From: Paenibacillus lautus NBRC 15380
Lineage (GTDB): Bacteria > Bacillota > Bacilli > Paenibacillales > Paenibacillaceae
Direction: 5' to 3'
Assembly (NCBI RefSeq): GCF_004000945.1
Contig: NZ_BIMF01000003.1
Coordinates: 310,001 to 374,000 of the forward strand
DNA length: 64,000 nucleotides
Of the stretch, positions 45,279 to 53,990 are shown piece after piece. The translations under genes and the position numbers were made by a program. The notes under the pieces are model-generated. The model saw nothing but the letters and a program-made list of their open reading frames with translations, had not been told where the DNA came from and searched no databases. Within the stretch, counting starts at the first letter, position 1; the number at the start of each line of letters is the position of its first letter.

Positions 45279-47780
45279 TCACATATAGATTTCTTTGATA
45301 AAACGGCCGGTAAACGAGACTTCCACAGCCGCCACGTCCTCAGGCGTTCCTGTCGCCACGACAGACCCGCCGGCAGCTCCTCCGCCAGGCCCGATATCGA
45401 TGATCCAATCCGAATGCCAGATCAAATCCAGATTGTGTTCAACCAAAATCACAGTGTTCCCCGCGTTCACCAAGCGGTTCAACAGAACGAGCAGCTGCCG
45501 GACATCTCCTGGGTGAAGCCCGGTTGAAGGTTCATCCAGCAAATACAGCGTGTGATTCTTAGTTTTTTTGCTCAGTTCCTTGGCCAATTTAATCCGCTGT
45601 CCCTCACCGCCGGATAAGGTACTCACCGATTGTCCCCACTTCAAATACCCAAGTCCGACATCGCAGAGCAGTTGGGTCAATTCCATTATTTTCGGTCGAT
45701 CCTCCAGAATCGACAGACTTTCCTCAATGGTCATATCTAAAATGTCGGAGATGGTGTAACCGTTATAGGTCACGCGCAGAACCTCTTCCTTAAACCGCTT
45801 GCCCTTGCAATCCGGACAACGTACTTCCAGCTCCGGAAGGAAGTGCATATGCACGGACACCACGCCAAGGCCTTGGCATGTCTCGCATCGCCCACCTTGC
45901 GTGTTAAAGGAAAAGTGCTTGGCCGTCAATTGACTTTCCTTGGCTTCCGGCAAGCTGGCGTACCAGTTTCTGATATGGGTGTAAACATCGGTATACGTAG
46001 CAATGTTGGAGCGCTGCATTCGGGATACCGGCGATTGGTCAACCGTAATCAGCTGTCCCACCGATTCCCAACCTGTGATGGCCTTGCAGCCGATTGGAGT
46101 TGATTGATCACTTCCGGATTCCGCCAGAAGATCAAACAAAAGTGTGGATTTACCAGATCCCGATACACCTGTCACCGATATGAGACAGCCGAGCGGGAAA
46201 GAGGTCGTGATATGTTTCAGATTTCTTAAATGTGCATCCTCGATCGTCAGCAGGCTTCCGTTTCCAGCCCTGCGCTGACTCGGTGCCGTGAGCATCGTGT
46301 TATCCCGGAAGTAGGATCCGGTCACGGACTGGGGATTATGGATCAATTCCTCCAGCGTTCCTTGACCTACAACCGTACCGCCCATCGTTCCCGCACCCGG
46401 TCCGATATCAATGATATGGTCAGCGGCCCGCATCACTTCTTCGTCATGCTCGATGACGAGCACCGTGTTGCCCAAATCTCTCAGTTGTTTCAGAACCTGG
46501 ATGAGTCCCCTGGTATCTTTGGGATGCAGTCCCGTTGTCGGTTCGTCCAAAATGTAAAGCACCCCCGTGAGGCCTGATCCCAGAATCGATGCGAGCCGAA
46601 GCCTCTGGGCTTCTCCGCCTGACATGGTGACGACCTGCCTCTCCATGGACATGTAACCCAATCCGACATCCATAATACGTTTAAGTCTGACGACGGAATC
46701 ATGAATAAGCGGTTCCACAATCGTTAATTGGTCCTCCGTCAGCTTATTCAGCAGTGCCTCCATCCAATTCAAGGCTTCCCCGATCGACCAGGCGTTGACT
46801 TCGTTAATGGAGACTCCCTCTACCCGGACGCGGCGGCTGTCCTCCTTGAGCTTCGTTCCGTAACAATCCGGACAGACATGCTCATGAAACAGGGAGGCTT
46901 CACCGGACTCGCTCCCCTTCTCCCGGTACCTCCTCCATATCCCGGTAACCACGCCCTCGTACTTGCCTTGTCCTACGGACTTCGGCGGCTTCATCTCAGG
47001 AAAATGTCGGCTGAACTGCTCGCTCTCTACGCCGAAATACAGGAGATCACGTTGAACCTCGTCATAATCCCGAAGCGGCATGAACTCATCGAATGCGAAC
47101 CCGTAATACTTGGCTGCCGCTTTCAGAATGCTGGTGTTATAATCGGTAAGAGCGCTGTACCACGTTGCCACCCCGCCATCTCTTAGGCTTAATTCCGGAC
47201 GGAACACGGCATCCATGTTCAGACTCACCGTTTGACCGAGTCCGCTGCATGTCTCGCATGCGCCTTCCGGCTTGTTAAAGGAAAAATGCGACATCGTCAA
47301 TTTTTCGAGACCATGGCCGCATCGCCTACAATGAACCGTCTCGTGAGAATTGCTGATCTCTTCCTCATCCGCCAGTCCGTGATAGGCTTCTCCATCCACA
47401 TGAGGTATCACCGTATCGCCACAGGACGGACAAGTACGTTCACCAAGCTTGGCAAACAGAATTCGAAGCAGCGTGTAGATATCCGTCACCGTTCCGATGG
47501 TGGATCTTGGGTTCCGGTTCGTAATGTGCTGTCCCACGCTGATCGACGGGGAAAGTCCTTCAATCGAATCCACCTTCGGCTTGCTGACCGAGTCCGACAC
47601 CATGCCCATGGATTCCATGTACTGCCGCTGGCACTCCCGCTGCAGTGTATCCATTGCGAGCGTGGACTTCCCGGAGCCGGACGGTCCTGTCATGACAACC
47701 AGTTTGTACTTCGGGATTTCAAGCGAAACATTCTTCAGGTTATTCTCCCGGGCACCGCGAATCTTAATCGTTCCTTCCAT
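45279..47780 (-). CDS. UvrA-like ABC ATPase, UvrA2/drug-resistance subclass
   Basis: An 833-residue protein with two UvrA-type ATPase halves: Walker A TGPSGSGKST near the start and TGVSGSGKST in the middle, signatures MSGGEAQR and LSGGEGQR, Walker B YILDEPTTGLH and YLLDEPSTGLH. Zinc-finger cysteine pairs are CPSCGD/CRRCG, CETCSG/CPDCYG and CETCQG/CPDCKG. It is about 110 residues shorter than housekeeping UvrA (about 940-955) and fits the UvrA2/DrrC class that lacks the UvrB-binding insertion and gives resistance to DNA-binding antibiotics. The frame extends 27 codons upstream, but AGGAGG lies 7 bases before the ATG at 47780. Confidence 0.88.
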   Translation of the reverse strand: MEGTIKIRGARENNLKNVSLEIPKYKLVVMTGPSGSGKSTLAMDTLQRECQRQYMESMGMVSDSVSKPKVDSIEGLSPSISVGQHITNRNPRSTIGTVTDIYTLLRILFAKLGERTCPSCGDTVIPHVDGEAYHGLADEEEISNSHETVHCRRCGHGLEKLTMSHFSFNKPEGACETCSGLGQTVSLNMDAVFRPELSLRDGGVATWYSALTDYNTSILKAAAKYYGFAFDEFMPLRDYDEVQRDLLYFGVESEQFSRHFPEMKPPKSVGQGKYEGVVTGIWRRYREKGSESGEASLFHEHVCPDCYGTKLKEDSRRVRVEGVSINEVNAWSIGEALNWMEALLNKLTEDQLTIVEPLIHDSVVRLKRIMDVGLGYMSMERQVVTMSGGEAQRLRLASILGSGLTGVLYILDEPTTGLHPKDTRGLIQVLKQLRDLGNTVLVIEHDEEVMRAADHIIDIGPGAGTMGGTVVGQGTLEELIHNPQSVTGSYFRDNTMLTAPSQRRAGNGSLLTIEDAHLRNLKHITTSFPLGCLISVTGVSGSGKSTLLFDLLAESGSDQSTPIGCKAITGWESVGQLITVDQSPVSRMQRSNIATYTDVYTHIRNWYASLPEAKESQLTAKHFSFNTQGGRCETCQGLGVVSVHMHFLPELEVRCPDCKGKRFKEEVLRVTYNGYTISDILDMTIEESLSILEDRPKIMELTQLLCDVGLGYLKWGQSVSTLSGGEGQRIKLAKELSKKTKNHTLYLLDEPSTGLHPGDVRQLLVLLNRLVNAGNTVILVEHNLDLIWHSDWIIDIGPGGGAAGGSVVATGTPEDVAAVEVSFTGRFIKEIYM

Positions 47781-48096
47781 TTTCGAACCTCCTAAAAGTT
47801 TTATGGAGCATAACTTCATTGGAACACGTCGCAATAAAACTCGCTTCGAATACTCTTTCATTTTGGAACCTTAGTTCCAATACTTCATTTTACAAACCCA
47901 TCTTACAACATTGATGCAAGTACAAAATCCCAAACATAAAAAGGTTGATCTATCGCCGCTTTCGATATCAAAAGCCGTCACGGAGCTTTAAGGTTTATGT
48001 ATAATGTTTGGTGCCGTTTCATTTGTGTAAACACAGCATTGACTATATAATGGGCTACAAATAAACTTATCGTATGTTCTGAGGAGAGCGGTACCT
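47781..48096. other. Divergent promoter region between UvrA2 and CGNR genes
   Basis: A 316-base region without a gene. It holds a perfect 7-bp inverted repeat TTGGAAC-CTTA-GTTCCAA at 47863-47880, within the UvrA2 upstream side, and a TATAAT at 48000-48005 facing the CGNR gene without a good -35. No further structure was seen. Confidence 0.6.
47863..47880. promoter_or_regulatory. Palindrome TTGGAAC-N4-GTTCCAA, candidate operator
   Basis: A perfect inverted repeat about 83 bases upstream of the UvrA2 start. It is a plausible repressor site for the drug-resistance operon, possibly for the divergent CGNR regulator. The binder is not known. Confidence 0.5.
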
Positions 48097-48723
48097 ATGC
48101 CGAAAAAAATCGCACCCGAATTTTATTTTATTGGCAACCATCCCGTACTGGATTTCGTCAATACCAAAATCGCTGTCAACGGTCAGCCGCTGGATTTACT
48201 GCTTGACTTCGAGGCTTTACTGGATTGGCAGGTCAAGGCTAACCTGCTGACCGAGGTGGAGCGAAACTTGCGCAAGGCGGTATGGACTGGCTCCGAGGAG
48301 GAAGCCGGAATCGTGGAAGCCGCCAGACTGCTCCGCGATCACCTCTTTATTCTGATTCAGCCGGGCAGTGTGAACGAAACCTCAACGGAGGCAAGCCTGC
48401 AGTTTGTCAATGGGCTGCTGCAGGAGCAAATCACTCGCACAACGCTTGTGGCAGAAGGCAGCACGTACAGCCGCAAAAGCCGTATGCTTTTTCGCAAGCC
48501 GCTGGATCTGTTGACCCCGGTCGCCGCATCTGCCGTTGATTTTTTAACCACCCATGACCTGAAACTGGTGAAAAAATGCGAAAATCCGGCGTGCGTGCTT
48601 CGTTTTTACGACCATAGCAAAAACGGCACAAGGCGCTGGTGCAGTCCCAAAACATGCGGAAACCGCATGAAGGTCGCTGCCTATCTGGAGCGTCAGAAAC
48701 AGCAGCAAACGAAGGAATCTTAG
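48097..48723 (+). CDS. CGNR zinc-finger / ABATE domain stress regulator
   Basis: A 208-residue protein of the ABATE-CGNR family. The N-terminal ABATE part (FIGNHPVLDFVNTKIAVNGQPLDLL) is followed by the C-terminal zinc-binding CGNR motif (CENPACVLRFYDHSKNGTRRWCSPKTCGNRMKV): two CxxxxC pairs and the CGN signature. The family is thought to act as stress-induced DNA-binding regulators. GAGGAGAG lies 8 bases before the ATG. It diverges from the UvrA2-exporter operon and may regulate it. A strong terminator overlaps its stop codon. Confidence 0.88.
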   Translation: MPKKIAPEFYFIGNHPVLDFVNTKIAVNGQPLDLLLDFEALLDWQVKANLLTEVERNLRKAVWTGSEEEAGIVEAARLLRDHLFILIQPGSVNETSTEASLQFVNGLLQEQITRTTLVAEGSTYSRKSRMLFRKPLDLLTPVAASAVDFLTTHDLKLVKKCENPACVLRFYDHSKNGTRRWCSPKTCGNRMKVAAYLERQKQQQTKES

Positions 48724-48749
48724 ATAAACCATCTAAGATTCCTTTTTTT
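48712..48749 (+). terminator. Strong rho-independent terminator of the CGNR gene
   Basis: A perfect 14-bp stem (AAGGAATCTTAGAT with ATCTAAGATTCCTT, 5-base loop) followed by TTTTTA. The left arm contains the last codons and the TAG stop. Confidence 0.92.
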
Positions 48750-48928
48750 AATACCCAAAATAACACTTTACAGGTTAAACACCAAAATATATAATACCCT
48801 TAAATCATTTACGATGGTTAATAAAACCATAGGGGGGTGTTTTTTTCTTATCATTACGACCAGTCAAAAGGATCTACATAGCAATCGCATCATAAAAAAT
48901 CGTAGGTATTCAAGGAGGCGTTTATCGA

Positions 48929-49801
48929 GTGGAACACAAAATCCAGTACCACACGGCTCAAATCGAAGGTTTGGACATTTTTTACCGTGAAGCAGGGGTC
49001 CCTGGCTCGCCTGTCGTCCTGCTGCTGCATGGTTTCCCGACTTCCAGTCAAATGTATCGCCAATTGATCCCGGCTCTTGCCGATCAGTACCATGTGATTG
49101 CACCTGATTATCCCGGTTTTGGATACAGCAGTGCACCTGACCATGATCAATTCCAGTATAGTTTTGACCATTTCAGTCAGCTCATCGAGGCATTGCTCGC
49201 ACAATTAAATATCCAGAAATTCTACGTCTACCTTATGGATTACGGTGCACCCGTTGGGTTCCGGATTGCAGCACGCCATCCCGAGCGAGTTCGGGGGCTG
49301 ATCATCCAGAATGGGAATGCCTACGACGAGGGGCTCGAAGAATTCTGGAATCCCATCAAAGCATATTGGGAAGATTCCGCGAATCCGGATAAACGTGAGG
49401 CTCTGCGCGGGTTAACCAGCATCGAGGCAACGAAGTGGCAATATACGCATGGCGTCCATGATACCTCCCTTATTAGCCCGGACACCTACACGCTGGATCA
49501 AGCGCTGCTGGACCGCCCCGGCAACCAGGAGATACAACTTGATTTGTTCTTGGATTACGGATCAAATCCTCCGTTGTACCCGGCTTGGCAGCAGTATTTC
49601 CGGGATGCGCAGCCACCAACGCTTATTGTATGGGGACAAGGCGACCACATCTTCCCTGAGAACGGGGCCCATCCGTATCTGCGTGATCTGCCCGAGGCCG
49701 AGCTTCACATCCTGAAGGATGCCGGGCATTTTGCGTTGGAGTCACATGGACCGGAAATCATCCAATACATTCGCGCATTTTTGGAACGGCAATCATCATG
49801 A
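48929..49801 (+). CDS. Alpha/beta hydrolase with Asp nucleophile (dehalogenase/epoxide hydrolase type)
   Basis: A 290-residue alpha/beta hydrolase. The oxyanion loop HGFP is at 34-37, the nucleophile elbow MDYGAP places Asp104 where esterases have Ser, Asp239 (GQGDHIF) and His267 (GHFALE) complete the triad. An Asp nucleophile is typical of haloalkane/haloacetate dehalogenases and epoxide hydrolases, which form a covalent ester with the substrate. It starts at GTG, 10 bases after AAGGAGG. It is cytoplasmic, with the tandem-MerR regulator 120 bases downstream in the same direction. The substrate is unknown. Confidence 0.88.
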   Translation: MEHKIQYHTAQIEGLDIFYREAGVPGSPVVLLLHGFPTSSQMYRQLIPALADQYHVIAPDYPGFGYSSAPDHDQFQYSFDHFSQLIEALLAQLNIQKFYVYLMDYGAPVGFRIAARHPERVRGLIIQNGNAYDEGLEEFWNPIKAYWEDSANPDKREALRGLTSIEATKWQYTHGVHDTSLISPDTYTLDQALLDRPGNQEIQLDLFLDYGSNPPLYPAWQQYFRDAQPPTLIVWGQGDHIFPENGAHPYLRDLPEAELHILKDAGHFALESHGPEIIQYIRAFLERQSS

Positions 49802-49921
49802 CATAGATCAAGACGAGGATCCGCTATTTTCCCAACAGGCTTTTCATTGAGTCATACTTCATGATACAATCCCCCAGAAAAAAGGATTCAGGCAGACCCG
49901 CATGAGGCAAGGGGGACCGTC

Positions 49922-50623
49922 ATGGGTATCAGACCGATTGATATCGCCAAGAAACTGGGGGTTACCACAAGTGCGCTCAAGCACTATGAAAAATGGGGAA
50001 TTGTCCCTCCTGCGAAGCGTGCTCCGAACGGTTACCGGATATATACCGAGGAGCATGCCGCTTACTTTGAATGCATCAGAGCCATGTTTCCCGGTTTCGG
50101 TGTAGACGTTACAAAGCAAGTGATGATCAAACTGCAGGAGAACGAGCTGGATGAAGCTCTGTGGATCGTAAGCGAGGTCCAGGCCAATCTGCAGCAGGAT
50201 AAAATCCTCGCGGAGCGGACCATCCGCATTCTGGAAACCGAGCAGCTTGACCTTGTCGATGCCCGTGGCCGGAAAAGAGAGTTGACGATCGGGGAGGTTG
50301 CGGCAGAGACCGGCGTTCCTACCTCGGCCATCCGCCACTGGGAGAAGGAAGGCGTCCTTAATCTGCCTCGGGATCAGGATAACGGCTACCGGAAGTTCGA
50401 TGGCGCGCAGATCCGGCAGATCATGATCGTTCGGATTCTTCGCTCAGCCAACTATCCGCTTGAAGTCATTAAGGATGTACTGCATGAGCTCGAGCATCAT
50501 CAAGTTCATAACGCCAGACGGGTGCTCAAGGACACGCTGGTGTACCTCAATTACCGCAACCATAACCAAATACGCGGCGTGCACTATCTATATCAGCTGT
50601 GCCAAGTATTGAAGTTAATGTAA
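49922..50623 (+). CDS. MerR-type regulator with two DNA-binding domains
   Basis: A 233-residue protein with two MerR helix-turn-helix/wing domains: residues 4-45 (IDIAKKLGVTTSALKHYEKWGIVPP, NGYRIY) and 121-165 (LTIGEVAAETGVPTSAIRHWEKEGVLNLPR, NGYRKF), joined by a helical, probably coiled-coil linker (65-112). There is no clear metal-binding Cys or drug-binding domain. Normal MerR proteins have one domain and dimerise; this chain carries both heads. AAGGGGG lies 6 bases before the ATG. It probably regulates the hydrolase upstream or itself. Confidence 0.88.
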   Translation: MGIRPIDIAKKLGVTTSALKHYEKWGIVPPAKRAPNGYRIYTEEHAAYFECIRAMFPGFGVDVTKQVMIKLQENELDEALWIVSEVQANLQQDKILAERTIRILETEQLDLVDARGRKRELTIGEVAAETGVPTSAIRHWEKEGVLNLPRDQDNGYRKFDGAQIRQIMIVRILRSANYPLEVIKDVLHELEHHQVHNARRVLKDTLVYLNYRNHNQIRGVHYLYQLCQVLKLM

Positions 50624-50660
50624 GCCCCATTTTCCAATTCGCGTTATGGTTTACACATAC

Positions 50661-50702
50661 AAAAAAAACAAACACGAAAGCTCCATCCGTGTTTGTTTTT
50701 TT
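50661..50702 (+). terminator. Rho-independent terminator after the MerR gene
   Basis: CAAACACG (50669-50676) with CGTGTTTG (50688-50695), extended by an A-run on the left and a T-run on the right. Confidence 0.9.
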
Positions 50703-50803
50703 GTATATATATTGATCCTTGATAACCTTATGTACTAGGGGGATTTGAAGAGTTTTCCCCGATTATTCCAAGAGATTATCTCGTTATGGAGTCTGGCATG
50801 TTC

Positions 50804-51715
50804 TTAGCTGTCATGTGCCGTTTGTGGATTAACTTTGATGGAACCGACGGAGGTAGTCAGGGATATTTTCGCTCCGCCGCCGTTTACATCACTCTGCCCC
50901 CGGCTTGCGCCTGTAATCTGTCCCAGCTCGGTTTGAGTATCCAGCGTATATTTCATGGACGGCGCAAACGTAGCCGTGATGCTGCCTGCCGATGTGGTGG
51001 CCGTCAGCGTGCTGTCCTTATCGATCTGCTCTAGATCCAGCTTCACGCTGCCCGCTTCGGATACGATCTTGGAATTGCCCGTGATTTCGGTTTTACCGAG
51101 CAGAATTTCCCCGGCTCCCAACTGAAGTTCAAAAGCTCCCTTCAATTCATTCAGCCGAATCTTTCCAACATCATTCTTGATGCGGATATGGTGCAGGTCT
51201 TCCGGTACTTCGATCACATAATCAATCATGAATCCGGAATCGCCAAATTGCTTCTGCGACCAATCCCATAAACTCTTGCTGGAGTCCTCCATGGGGTGCG
51301 TTCTTAATTCCAGCGTACCGTCGTTGAGCGTAAAAGAAGTGGCCGCCTGCTCCGTAACCTGGGTACGAATATTGTCATTCTTGAAGAAGCTTTCGTTAAA
51401 CCATACGGTGGTTTTTACTTTGATCTCATTACCGGGTACAGCGATGAGCTCAATATTGCCTACGGCATGGTCGATGGCCAGTCCCTCGGCTGCTCCCGCT
51501 TCCTGAGCCGTCGTCAACTCGAATTCTTTCCCTTCCCGCTTTACTTGATCACTGATAGCCAGCGCTGAATCGCCGGCAATATTTCCGACTTGCGCTAGTT
51601 TATCAAGCTCCTGATTTAATGCTTCCTCCGCATTATTGGCGGCATCGCATCCCACCAGTACGGCAAATATCAACAGCGATGAGATTTTCACTGCCATCAT
51701 ACTCTGTTTTCTCAT
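50804..51715 (-). CDS. DUF4097-type lipoprotein with beta-helical repeats
   Basis: A 303-residue secreted protein. The signal peptide ends in a lipobox (FAVLVGC), so it is a lipoprotein. From about residue 85 on, short beta-strands repeat (VGNIELIAVPG, VGKIRLNELKG, AGEILLGKTEI, AGSVKLDLEQI, AGSITATFAPS, VGSIKVNPQ), the pattern of DUF4097 putative adhesin-like domains. GGAG is 6 bases before the ATG at 51715; six codons upstream are open. Function is unknown; in Bacilli such proteins often sit with envelope-stress genes, but no such gene is next to it. Confidence 0.82.
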   Translation of the reverse strand: MRKQSMMAVKISSLLIFAVLVGCDAANNAEEALNQELDKLAQVGNIAGDSALAISDQVKREGKEFELTTAQEAGAAEGLAIDHAVGNIELIAVPGNEIKVKTTVWFNESFFKNDNIRTQVTEQAATSFTLNDGTLELRTHPMEDSSKSLWDWSQKQFGDSGFMIDYVIEVPEDLHHIRIKNDVGKIRLNELKGAFELQLGAGEILLGKTEITGNSKIVSEAGSVKLDLEQIDKDSTLTATTSAGSITATFAPSMKYTLDTQTELGQITGASRGQSDVNGGGAKISLTTSVGSIKVNPQTAHDS

Positions 51716-51886
51716 AAAAATCTCCACGTCCATTCCTCTTTATGTATATGTCCATTATATCGTGAAGGAAAAAGTTAACACGCTGCCACGGACCAGTTTC
51801 TTCCTGGACCTTAGTCTGGGACGCCCCCTCCGTCTTTTGTATGACGCTGCGCGTACGAATCATTGCCCCAACATCATGCGCGGTTC

Positions 51887-52807
51887 TCATGGCTGGTCTA
51901 TTCGCAGCACGACCTTCCCCCGAACATGGCCGGACTCCACGATACGATGCGCTTCTGCCGCTTCGCTCAGCGAAAACGTCCAGGACACATGGATCCTCAG
52001 TTCCCCTTGTTCATATAATTGAACCAGTTCGGCCAATCGATCCTTGGATCGCTGACTGCGGATCGCGCGAACGCCCAATTCTTCTACCCGATCGAAGGCT
52101 ACAATCGTGCCGATGCGGCTCCGGTCGCCGACAAGCTCCACCGAAGCCCGCAGCGCTTCTTCGCCGGCGGCATCCAGCGCTGCACTCACTCCCTCGGGGG
52201 CTGCTGCCTTGACCCGGTCTACAAGACCTGGGCCATAAAAAACAGGAACAGCACCCAGTGAACGAAGATAATCATGATTTCGCTCGCTTGCCGTTCCGAT
52301 GACCCGGGCCCCCCAGGCACGAGCGATTTGGACGGCAAAAGAACCGACGCCACCCGCTGCCGCATGAATCAAAACTGTATCCCCGTGACCGACCCCTAGC
52401 GTCCCAAGTGCCGTATGAGCGGTTTGCCCCGATGCGGTCAAGACACCGGCTTCTTCCCAAGGCATGGAATCCGGTTTGCGTACCACTTGATCTGTGCTGA
52501 CCACCACATACTCAGCGTAGCAGGCGAGTAAAGACCAGCCAATGACGTCCTCTCCAACCACAAAGTCGGTGACTCCCTCACCTACCTGATCTATCGTTCC
52601 GGCGAACTCGTTACCGAGGATTTGCGGCATCCGCAATGTCACGCCGGGCGGCGCCCAGCCGCTCCCCCTGATTCCGCAGTCGGCCGGCTGTACGCCAGCT
52701 GTCTTGACGCTAACTCTTACCTGACCGCTACCGGCCTGAGGATCTTCAAATTCCAAGACACGCAGGACATCCGGCGGTCCAATCGTACGAAACGCAGCGG
52801 CTCTCAT
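51887..52807 (-). CDS. NADPH:quinone oxidoreductase-like medium-chain dehydrogenase
   Basis: A 306-residue zinc-independent medium-chain dehydrogenase/reductase. It shows VKTAGVQPADCGIRG, NEFAGTIDQVGEGV, the NADP fold motif VLIHAAAGGVGSFAVQIARAWGARVIGTAS, and DVIGWSLLACYAEYV. No zinc-binding Cys cluster is present. It likely reduces quinones or enones with NADPH. AAAGGA is 8 bases before the ATG at 52807. A LysR gene diverges from it with about 130 bases between, the usual layout for LysR-controlled reductases. Confidence 0.88.
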   Translation of the reverse strand: MRAAAFRTIGPPDVLRVLEFEDPQAGSGQVRVSVKTAGVQPADCGIRGSGWAPPGVTLRMPQILGNEFAGTIDQVGEGVTDFVVGEDVIGWSLLACYAEYVVVSTDQVVRKPDSMPWEEAGVLTASGQTAHTALGTLGVGHGDTVLIHAAAGGVGSFAVQIARAWGARVIGTASERNHDYLRSLGAVPVFYGPGLVDRVKAAAPEGVSAALDAAGEEALRASVELVGDRSRIGTIVAFDRVEELGVRAIRSQRSKDRLAELVQLYEQGELRIHVSWTFSLSEAAEAHRIVESGHVRGKVVLRIDQP

Positions 52808-52939
52808 ATCGATCATCCTTTCATGAATCCCTTGATCTTCTTTCTGAGATCATTCTATAATCATCGATAGATAATAAAAAATACAAAATTGTCTATGTAT
52901 ATATATACTGGAGTATATAAGCAAGGACGGTGAACCGTA

Positions 52940-53815
52940 ATGGAAATGTTACAGCTGAAGTATTTTATAACCGTAGCAAGACTTGAACATATGACCAAAG
53001 CTGCAGAGGAGCTCCATATTGCTCAGCCGGCGCTCAGCAAGACCATTTCCAGACTCGAAGAGGATCTCGGCACTCCGTTATTTGAACGCCAAGGCCGGCA
53101 AATCCGTCTCAATCCGTATGGCAAAGCATTTTTGGCAAAAGCCAAAGCAGCGCTGCAGCTGCTGGAAGAAGGACGGCGGGAAGTCGAGGATCTGGCGGGA
53201 CTGGAGCATGGGCGCATTCATATGGCCCTATCCAACATGGAGCAGCTCCGTGAGCCTTTAAGATTGTTTCTAAGCAAACATCCGAAAGTCAACTTTCATA
53301 TCATCCAGTCTTCGATGGAGGATATGGTTCAGACCATTGAACATAATGAGGTTGATTTCTTTCTCACTTCCATGCCCATCCGGCACCCGGATATACGCAG
53401 TTTGCCTTTGCTCGTCGAAGAGGTGTTCTTAGCCGTTCCCCCTACCCACCGCTTAGCCGGAAAAAATCAAATTCACTTAAGCGAGGCTGCAGGAGAATCG
53501 TTTGTCGGTTATAAAGAAGGCCATCCGTATCAGAAGATGAATAATGAGTTTTGCAAACAAGCCGGTTTTCAGCCGAAGGTCGTCTGCGAGGTGGAGGATC
53601 CCGGAACCATAGCCGATTTGGTCCGTTCCGGATTTGGCGTGGCTTTAATCGGTGAATGCAGAAGCGGCGAGGAATTAAAGCTGACGAAGCTAAGCATTCA
53701 GGAGCCTCTGACCCGCCGCATATTCCAAATTGCATGGCTGGAATCCAGGTACTTGTCCAAGGCCGCGATTTCTTTCCGTGATTTCCTTGTGGAGTATTAC
53801 GCGGAATCACGGTAA
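52940..53815 (+). CDS. LysR family transcriptional regulator
   Basis: A 291-residue regulator of the CynR/YwbI-like group. The N-terminal helix-turn-helix is LQLKYFITVARLEHMTKAAEELHIAQPALSKTISRLEEDLGTPLFERQGRQ (residues about 4-55), followed by the effector domain. The upstream region is AT-rich (TATATATACTGGAGTATATAA) and shared with the divergent reductase gene, which is its likely target. Confidence 0.9.
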   Translation: MEMLQLKYFITVARLEHMTKAAEELHIAQPALSKTISRLEEDLGTPLFERQGRQIRLNPYGKAFLAKAKAALQLLEEGRREVEDLAGLEHGRIHMALSNMEQLREPLRLFLSKHPKVNFHIIQSSMEDMVQTIEHNEVDFFLTSMPIRHPDIRSLPLLVEEVFLAVPPTHRLAGKNQIHLSEAAGESFVGYKEGHPYQKMNNEFCKQAGFQPKVVCEVEDPGTIADLVRSGFGVALIGECRSGEELKLTKLSIQEPLTRRIFQIAWLESRYLSKAAISFRDFLVEYYAESR

Positions 53816-53824
53816 GGGGGTCAC

Positions 53825-53852
53825 AACCACGTCGTAAACGACGTGGTTTTTT
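53825..53852 (+). terminator. Rho-independent terminator of the LysR gene
   Basis: AACCACGTCG and CGACGTGGTT with a TAAA loop, followed by TTTT. Confidence 0.92.
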
Positions 53853-53935
53853 TATCTCGAGCCCCTAGAAGCTCCGGTTAATTTCATCTTTGGCTATTCT
53901 CCCTCCGGCCGGAGTCTGTCGGTATAATAAACCCA

Positions 53936-53968
53936 AACAATCGCAGCCCAAAGCGGACAGCGATTGTT
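53936..53968 (-). terminator. Hairpin terminator of the UgpBAE-like operon
   Basis: AACAATCGC (53936-53944) with GCGATTGTT (53960-53968) and inner pairing GCCC..GGAC; the minus strand continues TGGGTTTATT. It lies 22 bases after the binding-protein stop. Confidence 0.7.
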
Positions 53969-53990
53969 GGTTAGCATATATTCAAAAGGT

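Noticed and set aside
47863..47880. MerR-type promoter (palindrome inside a long 19-20 bp spacer)
   Set aside because: I could not find -35 and -10 boxes placed at that spacing around the palindrome, so it is kept only as an unassigned operator candidate.
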